DNA of 64,000 nucleotides from Ichthyophis bannanicus (Eukaryota > Chordata > Amphibia > Gymnophiona > Ichthyophiidae), in contig CM066034.1 in the NCBI GenBank assembly GCA_033557465.1, positions 414,944,159 to 415,008,158 on the forward strand. The letters are read 5' to 3'. Below the pieces are notes generated by a model, which was given only the letters and a program-made list of their open reading frames with translations, did no database searches and was not told the origin of the DNA. The translations under genes and the position numbers were made by a program. Below, piece by piece: positions 40,099 to 50,549 of this stretch (its first letter is position 1; the number at the start of each line of letters is the position of its first letter).

Positions 40099-41689
40099 GG
40101 TGGCAATATCTAAAATGAAAATAGCTGGTGTGACGCTGCTGATAAATCAGCCTCAACCAGATCACTTGCAGGACTGCGGAATCATTTTTCAGGGAACAGG
40201 AAAGACAGAACAGGAGACGGAGTCCAGGGAGAGGATGTAAGGCTTCACACACAGTGAGGAACAATATGAGACTGTCTGTCTAATGAGAAGTTGTTTCTGA
40301 GAAAGTGCAGTTTAATGACACATTTCCCAAATCAGTGAAAACAACTCAAAGCTGTTGTTAGACCTCACAGTGAACTTTAAAATTACAGCTTTTTTTTAGA
40401 GACAGTGTATCCTTTTTTCTCCCCTAAGGAAGAGGTTTCAGATGAGGCTAGATAGTTTGCTTTACATTTCTGTATTTCATTGCCGTAAAACCCAAATAAA
40501 TCAAACAATTAAAAAATAGTGATGAATCACAGATTAGCTTCATCTAGATCAGGGGGAAGGGCAAAGATTGCTACGGCTGTAACTGCACTGATTAAAGAAT
40601 CCATCAAGAGGAGCGGTTAAAATGAATTTCTTGCAAGAGGCCCCATGTTTAAAAATTCCTTCAGCTTTCTTCCACGTTTGTACCTCTTTTTTTTTCATTT
40701 GCAAAATAAGTTCAGCTGGCTTGTAACAAAAAATATAGGTCAACCTATTGTGACTTTAGAAAATTAACAGGAGACAAGTTAGTGAAGATTGAGTAGTGGC
40801 TCCAGAAGCTGAGCACAGCACAAGGGTTTACAGTCATAGACTAAAAAAGGGACAGATTAGTAAATATAGTTTTAAAACGCCCCGGTTTCCCTACAAATAG
40901 CAAGGAAGTGCACCATTTCTGAAACGCTTTCACGTTCAAGGCTTGAGTAGACTTGAAAAGCAGGAAATTTTGGCAGTTTGCTTTTATTGAAAACAGAAAA
41001 AAGTACAGAGAACAGAGGGACCAACTTTTTATTATGCTAAATGTGTTTTTTATCAATACAGTTATCTCTTTAGAAATCCTGGTTTTTATTTTATTGTATT
41101 GCTTTATTTTTTTTTTGCCGTGTGGCAAAAGAAATGCAATTTGTCGTTTGGAAATTCTTCAGTTATGTGAACTGCTTTCTATCGTTTTGATTACTTTAAA
41201 AGTAAATATGAAGAATGTGCATAGAAAGTAGATGTTCATATGTGCTGGAGGTAGATGCTGGGGCAAGAGGAGAACTGCATTTGCTAATATGATTGTAATG
41301 TAATTTATTTGATAAACCGTTCACAGTTTACAATAATAAGTGAACAATAGTATTTTAAGGTTATTCTTCACTGTAGTTTGGCAAATTTAATTCATAAAAA
41401 AAGAAAAAACTACATATTTTTGAAGTATAAAAACGGGAATTATTTGTTGCCGTAGAAGGAAAGACACTGGATGGATATTGTAGATGGGCTTCATGGAAAA
41501 AAAGTCTGGGTGGCACTTCTTGCATGCCTGTAGTTTTCGGTTTGCTTCACTGAATCTGAGTTCTGGTGAGCAGCCGTGAGAGGTGACAGTATCCACAGTG
41601 CACTAGCAGCGAGATGCTGCTGCTGCCCACACTGTTGAGCCCCTCTTGTTTGGCATATTTAGCAGCATATTTAGCAGCATGTTTCCTAA
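40099..41689. other. Unassigned, AT-rich DNA, no gene seen
   Basis: About 1.6 kb without recognisable element motifs apart from a possible LINE-tail scrap near 41295-41345 ('GATAAACCGTTCACAG'). Open frames are all under 100 codons and have no domain I recognise. This is the best candidate in the window for older single-copy intergenic or intronic sequence. Confidence 0.5.
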
Positions 41690-41962
41690 ACTCTCCGCCA
41701 TACTGTGTCAGACCAAGGTTCCTCAAACCCACTATCCCGTTTCCAACAGTGGCCAATCCAGGTCATAAGTACCTGACAGATTTCAAAAATGCACACAGGT
41801 TCTGCAATGCTTGTTCCGGAGCAAGCAGTGGATTTCCCAGGTAATCGTTAATAATAGTTTATGGACCTTTCCTCCGGGAACTTGTCCAAACTGTTTTTAA
41901 ACCCAGCTATACTAACATCTTTTGTTACATCATCTGGTAACTAATTCCAGAGTTTTATTATG
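41690..41962 (-). mobile_element. CR1 LINE 3' end
   Basis: Begins 'CGCCATACTGTGTCAGACC' and continues 'AACAGTGGCCAATCCAGG', then the coding tail (reverse of [18 protein letters not shown]). More diverged than the other CR1 ends here. No tail repeat preserved. Confidence 0.8.
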
Positions 41963-43080
41963 TGGGGCCATAGGCTAACTGCAAGGAGGCAGTTACATCC
42001 CCCGGCAGTTACTGCATTTCAGTGTGGCAAAACAGCTGCAGGTACAACTAAGACCACATACTGAGGTGGCATTAGTTGCACTCACACTACTTGCACCGAG
42101 CCATTATGTTAGTTTCTGCCGACAATGCAGATGCCTGTGTGTGAGAGTTCTTTCACTCGCCTCACTCTGCAGTAAAGTATAATTTTTGGAAAGAATCCTG
42201 TAAACCTAAAAAGTAAAGAGTAAAAGCATTTTTTGACTACATATGTGTGTTTTTAGTTTGTATTAATATATTCCCTACTTGGTGAAGATCTATCTCTGTT
42301 CTGCATGTGCGACTGAGGCTACATGTTCTGTTAGCATGGAGTTTCTATGTAGGGTGCTGTAGTAATCCGGTTTGTTCAGTTTTCTGAATAGGAATATGGA
42401 TGTTCTAGGGCCCACTGCAATATTTGTGGTGCTGCCTTTTTTGGGTATGCTCCATGTTGTGTGAGTTTGGGAAGTTAGTGTTGTTGTGGAATAGTAGATT
42501 TGCTCTATGGGTCCTGTACTCTGGGTTCTTGGTAAGATCAACTTTAGGGTGTTGGTTGGGGGGGGGGGGAGGGAGGGGTACCGGAATATGTATTGTCTTT
42601 GAGATTTGCAGTTTTGTTTTCTTTATGCTGCCAGACAGAAATTTAAATTATTTTGTCAGGTCAGATTAAAGAAAATTTCAAATTTTAAGGAAACGTCTCA
42701 GTTTAATTTTGTTTAGTAGCATGATAGCTTCACCGCTACTGAGTTCCAGACTTTTCCAGCTCTAGCACAATCCAATCCAACATTTGAATTCATGGCTACC
42801 AGGATTAGTTTCTCATTTTATATATTCCCTCTTCATCAATAATCTGGTCATAGCGAAATAGATTTGATGTGCAGATTGGTGATGGTCTGATGGGGGGGGC
42901 TGTGTAAGTGGCTTTTTATTAATCAAATTTAATGGGGGGGGGGGGTATTATGTTTGTTTTATTGTAACATCTGTTTTATTACATTGCATGTATATGGAAG
43001 CCACCTAGGATTTTAGATTGGTGGCATATACATTTTAAAATAAAGTGTACTAAATTTATGCAAATGATGCTGCAATGAAT
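41963..43080. other. Mostly unassigned DNA with LINE-like scraps
   Basis: 42290-42541 has an 83-codon minus-strand frame without a domain I know. Its neighbourhood ('GGTGCTGTAGTAATCCGG', 'CTGAATAGGAATATGGATG') looks repeat-like. 42910-43075 ends 'TGGAAGCCACCTAGG..TGGTGGCATATACATTTTAAAATAAA' in pieces, a LINE-type 3' end on the plus strand. Two poly-G runs (42548-42562 and 42933-42945). Nothing else identified. Confidence 0.45.
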
Positions 43081-43149
43081 TTCCACACAGTGCTCTACAT
43101 CACCTCCTGCCGCCCCTGAGAGGAAGTAGACAGGGGGGCACTAGGAGGT

Positions 43150-43240
43150 GGAGGAAAGCAGAAACCTCAGATCGGGACCAGCATGATCAAGAATAAAATG
43201 GTCAGACAACAAAGGTAGAAGAGAATTTTATTTTCAATTT
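43150..43240. repeat. Shared hAT internal block, partial copy 3
   Basis: 'AGAAACCTCAGATCGGGACC', 'AGCATGATCAAGAATAAAAT' and 'GGTCAGACAACAAAGGTAG' match the distal half of the block at 6930-7020 in the same orientation. It lies 170 bp outside the hAT element that holds copy 2, so the block also exists apart from that element. Confidence 0.8.
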
Positions 43241-43620
43241 AATGAACAGTCTTGGTGCTAGGTACTAATAAGGCACATTGCAATGTGCACTCCAGTCATG
43301 TAGGTACCCCCACCGTGTGGTACGGTCATGGGCAGATTCAAGGCATGCAAGACTAATGCACAGTATTTAGGTATGTACTTAGTGCACATATCACAGCTAA
43401 TGCACGCAGACACAGGGGCGGCTCAAGGCAATCTGCTGCCTAAGGCAAAGTATGAAAAGGCGCCCCCCCCCCCCCACCTTAGAGGGGGCGGGGATTTTTC
43501 ATAAATCCAAGCAGAGACTGGACCAAACCAAAAAGTCAATTAGATTATATGGAGGAAATGCAAGATATTTGCACATGGGGCCATACCGAGCTGCAATCAT
43601 ACTCTGTGAGACTTGCAGCT

Positions 43621-43998
43621 CGGGCACACGCCCCCTCATCCCCCCATACCTCCGTCCAGCGCTGCCTGCTCTTTCCCTGCTGCTGCTGCCCTCTGTTTTT
43701 TTCTTGGAGGCGCCAGCAGGAGGGAAAGAGCAGGCAGCGCTGGATGGAGGTATGGGGAGGAGAAGGGGGGCATGCGCCCGATCTGAAAGGCACCGGCACT
43801 TTAAGCAGATCTGTCCCTCCTTGACATCGAGTTGGAGGAGGGAGGGACCAGACCTGCTTAAAGTGCTGCGAAAAGGCTTGGGGAGTGCATTTCGGCTGCC
43901 TGCTATTGTCCTGCCAGCGGTGGCAGGGCATCAGCAGACAGCCGAAATACGCCTCCCAAGCCTTTCCGCCCTGTGCGGCTGCACCGCTTGCACAGGGC
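43621..43998. repeat. Four consecutive hairpins
   Basis: Hairpin 1, 43621-43780 (arms of about 60 bp around 'CCAGCGCTGCCTGCTCTTTC'). Hairpin 2, 43795-43866 ('GGCACTTTAAGCAGATCTG' with its partner). Hairpin 3, 43872-43965 ('AAAGGCTTGGGGAGTGC' with 'CCTCCCAAGCCTTT'). Hairpin 4, 43968-43998 (GCCCTGTGC / GCACAGGGC). Arms are imperfect but clearly paired. They follow one another with almost no spacing. Confidence 0.85.
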
Positions 43999-44699
43999 TA
44001 GGTATGGTCCCATTTGCACACCAAGGAACTAAAAGACACCAAGAACTAACAGCACAGTTTATAAAACTAAATCATAACTCATTTTTATTTTGTTGTTATA
44101 AACTGCATTATGGTTCTTGCTTTTTCTTTTTCAACATATATTTTGCATCCACAGTAGGTGCAGAGCAGAACCAGGACATTCACCCACGGAACTCAATATT
44201 TAAGAAAAAAAAATCTGATTCTGATCATCTCACTAACAAAAACAACCACTATTCTCCAGTACCAGGCATATTGTGAACTAATACAAAACCCTAGAACAAA
44301 GAGCAAACCTACCATACCATACCATATCAACACAAACTTCCAAAAATCACATAAGGAGCCCATCCAAAAAAAGTATCACTGTAAATACTACAGTGGGCCC
44401 TGGAACATCCATACACCTATTTGAAAAGCTGAACAAGTCAAATTACTACAGTACAGTATAGATCTTTATGTACAAACTCCATATTAACAGAACACCTGAA
44501 CTCAGTCACACACTCGCAACATTGACCCTCACCAAGTACAGAATAAGTAACCACAATCTAAATAATAATATGTAGACTAAATTTAAATTGAAACCCTAAG
44601 AAGCCAGAGTCCACATGCAGTGCAACATCAGATAAATAAGAGATGCAGCTCCCCAATACTGTGTAAAATATAAAAATAGCACAAAGTCCAATCAATAAA

Positions 44700-44960
44700 A
44701 TTAAATAAAATTATTTTTCTACCTTTGTTGTCTGACCATTTTATTCTCTGATCATGCTGGTCCTGATCTGAGGCTTCTGCTTTCCTGTCTTCTCTTAGCT
44801 CTCTTTCTGTGATCTAAGGTCCATGGTCCATCTGCCATTTCTTATCTCTTCTTTTGTTTTCTTCACTTCCTTCCATCAGCCCATTTCCAGTTCCAGTAAC
44901 CCTCCCCAGTATCAGCCCCCTTTCCAGTCCTTCCCTCCCAGTACCTTCCAATGTCAATTG
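44700..44960. repeat. Shared hAT internal block, copy 2 (reversed)
   Basis: The reverse complement matches 6780-7020 base for base except for scattered differences ('AAATGGCAGATGGACCATGG', 'AGAGAGCTAAGAGAAGACAG' and 'TCAGACAACAAAGGTAGAAA' are legible). It joins the minisatellite on the same side as in the first element. Confidence 0.88.
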
Positions 44961-46430
44961 CCTTGCATTCCCACGACTGCAACTGGCGTCCATTCCTTTC
45001 CAGTCCCCCTCCTTCCCCACTGTCCAGCCCCTTCTAGTCCAAATACCATCCCAGATATTAGCTCACGTCCATTCTCAGTGCCGCCACCCCCCCCCAGTCA
45101 GCTCCCTTCCAGTCACACTACCCTCTGTCCATCCCCCTTCCAGTGCCATATGCATGTCAGCTCCCTTCCAGCCTTTTCCCCGTTACCCAACCACCTACCA
45201 CTCCCATCCCCAATTGTCAGCTCCCTTCCAGTCCCCCTTCAGTACATCCCAGGTGTCAGCTCCTTTCCAGCCCCCTCCTTCCCCGTGTTAGCTCCCTTCG
45301 TGCCCCCTCCTTCCCCTGGCAGACACTCCCATTATCCACTCCCTTCCAGTCCCATTCTACCATCCTCCCTCATCAGCCCATTTGTAGCCCTAGCCCCTAG
45401 TTTTCTTCCAGGGCCAGCAGCACTCTCCTCCCCTCCCCCATTAGCCCATTTCCAGTCACAGCCCATTTCCAGTCCTATCCCCCTTATCCTCCCACTTCCA
45501 GTCCTAACCCCCCAAAGCCCATTACCAGTCCTAAACACCACCCATCAGCCCACCTCCAGTCCTAGACCCCCCCCATAGCCAATTACCAATCCTAAACCCC
45601 CCAATTAGCCCATTTCCAGTCCTAGCCCCCCCTGTAGCATATTACCAGTCCTAAACCCCCCATCAGCCCATTTCCAGTCTTAGCCCCCCCCCTGTAGCCC
45701 ATTACCAGTCCTAGCCCCCCTGTAGCCCATTACCAGTCCTAAACCTCCCCATCAGCCCATTTCCAGTCCTAGCCCCACATAGCCCATTACCAATCCTAAA
45801 CATCCCCCATCAGCCCACTTCCAGTTCTAACCCCCCATCAGCCCTTCCAGTCCTAAACCCCCCCATCAGCCCATTTCCAGTCCTAGACCCCCCATTGCCA
45901 ATTACCAATCCTAATCCCCCATCAGCCCATTATCAGTCCTAGCCCCCATCATCCCACCTCCAGTCCTAAACACCCCCCATCAGCCCACCTCCAGTCCTAG
46001 ACCCCCCATAGCCAATTACCAATCCTACCCCCCCAATCAGCCCATTTCCAGTCCTAACCCCCCTATCAGCCCATTTCCAGTCCTAGCCCCCCATAGCGAA
46101 TTACCAGTCCTAAACACTCCCCATCAGCCCACCTCCAGTCCTAACCCCCCCATCAGCCCACTTCCAGTCCTAGCCCTCCCCATAGCCCATTACCAGTCCT
46201 AAACACCCCCATCAGCCCATTTCCAGTCCTAGCCCCCCCATAGCCCATTACCAGGCCTAGCCCCCCATCAGCCCACCTCCAGTCCTAACACCCCCCATCA
46301 GCCCATCTCCAGTCTTAACACCCCCCCCCCATCAGCCCATTTCCAGTCCTAGACCCCCCCATGGCCAATTAGCAATCCTAACCCCCCTCCCCCCATCAGC
46401 CCATTCCAAGTCCTAACCCCCCCCAGGGAA
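44870..46430. repeat. C-rich minisatellite, about 26-29-bp unit with two alternating forms
   Basis: Dozens of tandem copies of 'CCCATCAGCCCATTTCCAG' + TCCTAG and 'CCCCATAGCCCATTACCAG' + TCCTAA. In much of the array the TTTCC and ATTACC forms alternate, giving a dimer-like higher order. The first 600 bp is more diverged. A 251-codon Pro/Ser frame (44823-45578) is just the repeat read through, not a gene. Confidence 0.9.
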
Positions 46431-46799
46431 ATAAAAAAAAGGAACCTGGCTGCTGAAGCCGCTCTCCGCCGCGGCAGCAGGAAGTGCCCCGCGGCCTCCC
46501 CGGCAGAGCCCTCCTGTCTACCTCAGTTTTAAATAGAAAGGAAACTGGTGTGGAGCCTTCCCACGTCTGTGAAGGACCGACCCTGTGCAGCTTTGTCCCG
46601 CCCCCAAAGGAAGTTACATGCCGAGAAGCGGACTCGGCAGCGGCAGCAACTTGTGCACTTGCTTTTGTTTTTGTTTTTTTACTTTTTGAAGGCGAAGTGA
46701 GGCGGCTATTTTGGGGGCATTTTTTGCCGCCCTCAAGATTTTTCCGCCTGAGGCAGCCGTGTCACTTCGCCTCATTATAGAGCCGCCCCTGCGCAGACA

Positions 46800-47185
46800 G
46801 CACAACGAGGCAGGAACCAACAGAAAAAATAATGTATCGCAGCAATGGTCACTCCGAATAGCCCAGAACACAAAGGACACACTGTCCAGTAGATAAAGTC
46901 AGGTTGCCCCCCAAAAACAAGACAGACAGAGACTTAGTTTTGGTGCTCACCCCTAGGGAGCAAGAAATCAGGAAGATCGTGCCGGGCTCTGTGCTATTGC
47001 CATGTTGCCAGGGCCTGCAGGCACATACCTCTGAGAAGCCTTTTTCTAATCTTCAGGGAGAGCCAGAGAAAGGAAGAGGGGAGGCACTGAGGCAAAGAAT
47101 CATTTTCCAAACTTCTGGTTGCTCAACTGGCCTTTAACAAGATAAGGAGAAGGATCTGAACCAATTCCTCTCTTCCTTATGGCAA
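46800..47185. other. Unassigned stretch between the hAT and mariner-like elements
   Basis: Contains a 77-codon frame (46904-47137) without a recognisable domain. It might be part of a DIRS gag on the plus strand (copy C), but no motif can be matched. Nothing else seen. Confidence 0.35.
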
Positions 47186-47187
47186 TA

Positions 47188-47979
47188 CTGTGTTTCCCCG
47201 AAAATAAGACCTATCCTGAAAATAAGACCTAGCGCGTTTTTCTGAGATTCCCATAATATAAGCCCTACCCCGAAAATAAGATCTAGTGCAGATCACGTCT
47301 GACAGATTCGGAACCTGGGAGGAGTCACCGGGGAGGAGTTTTCCTTCTGCTACACTCCCTGACGCTGATCGGGTGCCAGTGCTGTGCTGCGGGCCTCTTC
47401 CTTCGCTCCAAGGGTGCTCTCCTTTAAGTTGTTGGTGCTGTTGTGCCTGATTGGCTTCGGCGGGTGGACCGGGGAGGAGCTTTCCTCTTGCTCCACTCCC
47501 CGACGCCGATTGGGTGCCGGTGCTGTGCTGCGGGCCTCTTCCTTCGCTCCAAGGGCACTCTCCTTTAAGTTGTTGGTGCTGTTGTGCCTGATTGGCTTCG
47601 GCGGGTGGACCGGGGAGGAGCTTTCTTCCTGCTCCACTCCCCGATGCCGATCAGGTGCTGGTGCTGAGCTGCGGGCCGCTTCCTTTGCGCCAAGGGCACT
47701 CTGCTTTTTGGAAGATGGTGCTGTTGTGGCCTGATTGGCTTCGGTGGGTGGACCGGGGAGGAGCTTTCCTCTTGCTCCACTTCCCGACGCTGATCGGGTG
47801 CCTGTGCTGTGCAGCGGGCCACTTCCATCATCTGTGCAGGCAGGAGCTGCAGTGCCACTCATTCTGTGCTGTCAAGCTGTATATAAAAAAAAAAAAGCCC
47901 TACCCCGAAAATAAGCCCTAGTGCATCTTTTGGAGCAAAAATAAATATAAGACCCGGTCTTATTTTCGGGGAAACACGG
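47188..47979. mobile_element. Mariner/Tc1-like MITE, 792 bp, filled with a tandem repeat
   Basis: Terminal inverted repeats of over 20 bp: 'CTGTGTTTCCCCGAAAATAA' and its near-perfect reverse complement at 47960-47979. Flanked by TA on both sides (47186-47187, 47980-47981), the target used by Tc1/mariner elements. A second inner copy of the CCCCGAAAATAAG word lies near each end (47266-47282, 47905-47925). The interior is about 3.5 copies of a 141-bp repeat. No transposase. Confidence 0.85.
47330..47860. repeat. 141-bp tandem repeat in the mariner-like MITE
   Basis: The word 'GGGTGCCGGTGCTGTGC' (and variants) recurs at 47371, 47512, 47653 and 47796, a period of 141, 141 and 143. Each unit contains 'GATTGGCTTCGGCGGGTGG' and 'CCGGGGAGGAGCTTTCC'. 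141 is a multiple of three, so both strands keep a reading frame over several units (170 codons on the minus strand, 116 on the plus). Confidence 0.9.
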
Positions 47980-48469
47980 TACTTTAAAAAAACACCTGTT
48001 TTAAGAGCGATTCTAGTGGAGCCTCCAGCATCGAGCTCCAGTGAGGAAGTCACCTCTAAGGCTGGCTACTCATGAGCTAAATCAAATCTTTCCCAACTTT
48101 TTACCAGAGCTGCATCAATGCATCCACCATCTGCTGAAGACAGAGAAATACTGAGGTGTGCCCCTAACTGCTTTGACTGGATGAAGTCATAAGAAACCTC
48201 TGTAATATTTTCTTCGTCTCTATCTCTACTAAAGGGGAACACAATCTACTTGCCTAGACTGGTCTTGCAGGATGACAGGGAAGTACTAGTTTTGCCAGCC
48301 AAACATCTGGGGGGTTTGGAGAAGGAGGTACATCAAACACTGATGGGGAAGGAAGGATCTTGCTTTCATTTTGCCATGCCAACGAACTCCCCCATATGCA
48401 AAGCAGCATATGACAGATGTCCTCACCCCAAGTTTTTGTTACGGGAATGTCTAAGGATAAGGACATTAT

Positions 48470-48930
48470 GAGTGGTGTGCCATAGGGACTGGTCCTTGGT
48501 CAGATTCTTTTTAACATTTTTGTAAGTGGTCATGATGTATATCTGGAAAGGGGGGCTGCGGTCTGACGGCAGAATGTGAACTTAAATTCTACCATGTTTT
48601 TGGGACTCTGTTCCCAATTGAAAAAGTTGTAACTATTGGTTTATTAGTTCTTGTCTACTTTATCTGTTATTTACTGATTGTAGACTACTTTGAAAAGAAA
48701 ATGAAAGGTGCTATATCAAATACAAATAAACAAAAACATAAACATAAGTGATATTATAGAAGGGCTGTCAGTTATATTTTGCCTCTTTGCGGATAATACC
48801 TAAATCTACAGCAGGGTAGACACCCAGGAAGGTGTAGATAACATGAAGAAGTATCTAGTGAAACTTGAAGAATGGTTGAGAATTTGGCAGCTAAATTTTA
48901 ATGCTAAACAAACTGAAAAGTGCACACTTC
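48470..48930 (+). mobile_element. CR1 fragment with a LINE tail inside
   Basis: 48470-48545 reads GVP-stop-GLVLGQILFNIFVSGHD and 48750-48930 reads EGLSVIFCLFADN.. then VDTQEGVDNMKKYLVKLEEW, matching the CR1 at 56260-56480. Between them (about 48546-48749) sits an AT-rich LINE end with 'AAATACAAATAAACAAAAAC' as its tail. Confidence 0.75.
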
Positions 48931-48959
48931 TAGTGTGACTCAGTGGTGTGTTAACCCCA

Positions 48960-49310
48960 TTTGGGGGTTACATGTGTGTGCAATGGAGAATGTCGGAGGG
49001 GGGGAGCATGTACGTGTGTGTGTGTATGTGTGCATATCATCAGGAGTGTGTAATGGGGAATGTCAGGGGTGCATGCATATGCATGTTTGAGTGTAATGGG
49101 GAATGGGCATACGTGTGTGTGTTGGCAAGTGCTTATGTGTCTCAGCAGCTTTGTTTAGGTACCTACATCAGGGGCTGTGTGTACATGTGTGTCTTAGTGT
49201 TGTAGTGGGAGGTGTCTATGTGTGCGTATGTGTTGGAGGGGATGGTGTTTGTGTGTGTCAGTGGGTGACTGTGTGTCCATGTGTGTTAGAGGGATGTGTG
49301 TGTGTCTGCA
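48960..49310. repeat. TG-rich degenerate microsatellite
   Basis: Dense TGTG/TGTATG/TGCG words with interspersed 'AATGGGGAATG' units. It gives spurious Cys/Val-rich frames on the plus strand. Followed by a CT-rich stretch to about 49580. Confidence 0.8.
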
Positions 49311-49660
49311 CTTTCTCCTGTCCTCCTGGACCTACTCCTTGTCCCTCCCATCCTCTTGCACTAGTCCCCATTCCTATCTTTCATTGCTCTCTCTTGCACA
49401 CTCTCTCTTTTTTCTCCACCCACCCAGGCACTCTCCCTTCCCTACTACCCAATCTTGCACTACCTCAGGCCTTCACTACTTACCTCCCTTCTCTTTCTTT
49501 CCTCTAATCCTTCCCCTTCCCTTATGCTACACCCCTAGCACAGCCCATTCCCTTCCCTGACCCTGTTTTTCCTTTTACCTGCCCCTTCCTGGTAAAAGGG
49601 GGTGCTGTGCAGAAATAGCTTCAGGATAGGAGGGTATAATCCCTCCTGAAGAATGCCTTA
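49311..49660. other. CT-rich low-complexity stretch
   Basis: Pyrimidine-rich on the plus strand to about 49580, then a short foldback 'AGGAGGGTATAATCCCTCCT' at 49628-49647. No gene. Confidence 0.6.
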
Positions 49661-50340
49661 CAACTTCAGCTTTGGGCACTCAGGTGGTTCTGTGGGCAGA
49701 TTTGGTGGCCAAAGCCCTCCTACATTGGGTCCAGCAGTTGCCAGACAGCCCCAAGTTGGTGAGAATGGAGTATGATGCTTCATATGTAGCTAATGCTCTG
49801 TACGACTTGATCAGGATTTCCTCCAAGTCCACATCAGCAGTGCTATTAACCAGGTGTGGCTCTGCAATTGGGCTGCAGATTCCACTTCCAAGTTAAGCCT
49901 GAGCAAGTGTCCCTTCAAGGGCTGGTTGCTCTTTGGGAAGGACCTATAGAAGTTGATAAAAGACTTCAGTGGGGCTCAAGAATAGACCCAAGGGTACCTG
50001 GAGTGTGCTTTAGAGTACTCAGAGTGGTTCTTGGAGATACTCCGGAAAGAGTAAAAGTCTCAGCAGGGCCTGCTTCTCTTATGGGTCTAAACCCAAGAAA
50101 GATTTCAACTTTTGGGCTTCCAATGCTCTCAGGACTCAGCAGCATCTTCATCATGAGCCAGTAAGACCCTGAAATGAGATCCAATTGGTCCCTTCTGATC
50201 AGGGAGCAGCTGCAGCTGTTTTACTCTGTCGAACCATATCACCTCACACCAATGGATCTTAGAGGTCCTCAGAGTTATGCACTTGAGTTCACAGATCCTC
50301 TTCAGGATGCTTTTCTAGAGTCTCCCTGTGGCTTCTCGCT
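49660..50340 (+). pseudogene. DIRS copy C gag C-terminal region
   Basis: Reads ALGTQVVLWADLVAKALLHW, VQQLPDSPKLVRMEYDASYV and ANALYDLIRISSKSTSAV, then, past stops, EQLQLFYSVEPYHLTPMDL, QSYALEFTDPLQDAFLESP and CGFSLK. The layout resembles the gag end and the lead into RT of other DIRS copies. Multiple stops. Confidence 0.55.
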
Positions 50341-50379
50341 CAAGTGAGCAGCGATCGAGGAAACTTTGCAGTACCTCCT

Positions 50380-50545
50380 GCAGTTGCAGGCTATTGCACC
50401 CATGCCCACAGCAGAGCAGGGACAAGGGCTGTCATTCCATATTTTTTTGTAATACCCAAGAAGGGTGACTCCCTCTGGCCAATTCTAGACCTGAAGGCAT
50501 TCAAGGCTAAACTTCAGGTTCCTCACTTTCACATGGAGATCCTCA
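50380..50545 (+). pseudogene. DIRS copy C RT N-terminus
   Basis: Reads AVIPYFFVIPKKGDSLWPIL and DLKAFKAKLQVPHFHMEILR, equivalent to YSRYFLIPKK..PILDL..LN in copies D and E. The rest of RT including the YLDD box is missing, replaced by the Penelope piece. Confidence 0.75.
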
Positions 50546-50549
50546 GATA

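Larger units (their letters stand above)
43413..46791. mobile_element. Non-autonomous hAT element, 3379 bp, with 8-bp target duplication
   Basis: Perfect 12-bp terminal inverted repeats CAGGGGCGGCTC / GAGCCGCCCCTG, flanked by 8-bp repeats CGCAGACA at 43405-43412 and 46792-46799. No transposase. The contents from the left are four hairpins (43621-43998), about 700 bp of AT-rich filler, the shared block (44700-44960, reversed relative to 6790-7020), a C-rich minisatellite (44870-46430) and a GC-rich end (46440-46791). In the GC-rich end, 'CAGCTTTGTCCCGCCC' recalls the palindrome arm of the hAT at 5799-7328. Mobilised in trans if at all. Confidence 0.92.

Noticed and set aside
43452..44276. 274-codon plus-strand frame
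   Set aside because: It runs through the four hairpins of the hAT element and shows no domain or repeat of known proteins. Probably chance in GC-rich foldback DNA.
44823..45578. 251-codon Pro-rich plus-strand frame
   Set aside because: Read-through of the C-rich minisatellite of the hAT element. Composition-driven.
44870..46430. Possible CRISPR-like array
   Set aside because: Repeats are contiguous without unique spacers and lie in a vertebrate transposon.
47350..47862. 170-codon minus-strand repeat protein
   Set aside because: Built of the 141-bp tandem repeat in a MITE. Mentioned as a finding for its phase but not annotated as a gene.
48948..49560. Cys/Val-rich frames
   Set aside because: Products of a TG-rich microsatellite and CT-rich stretch.
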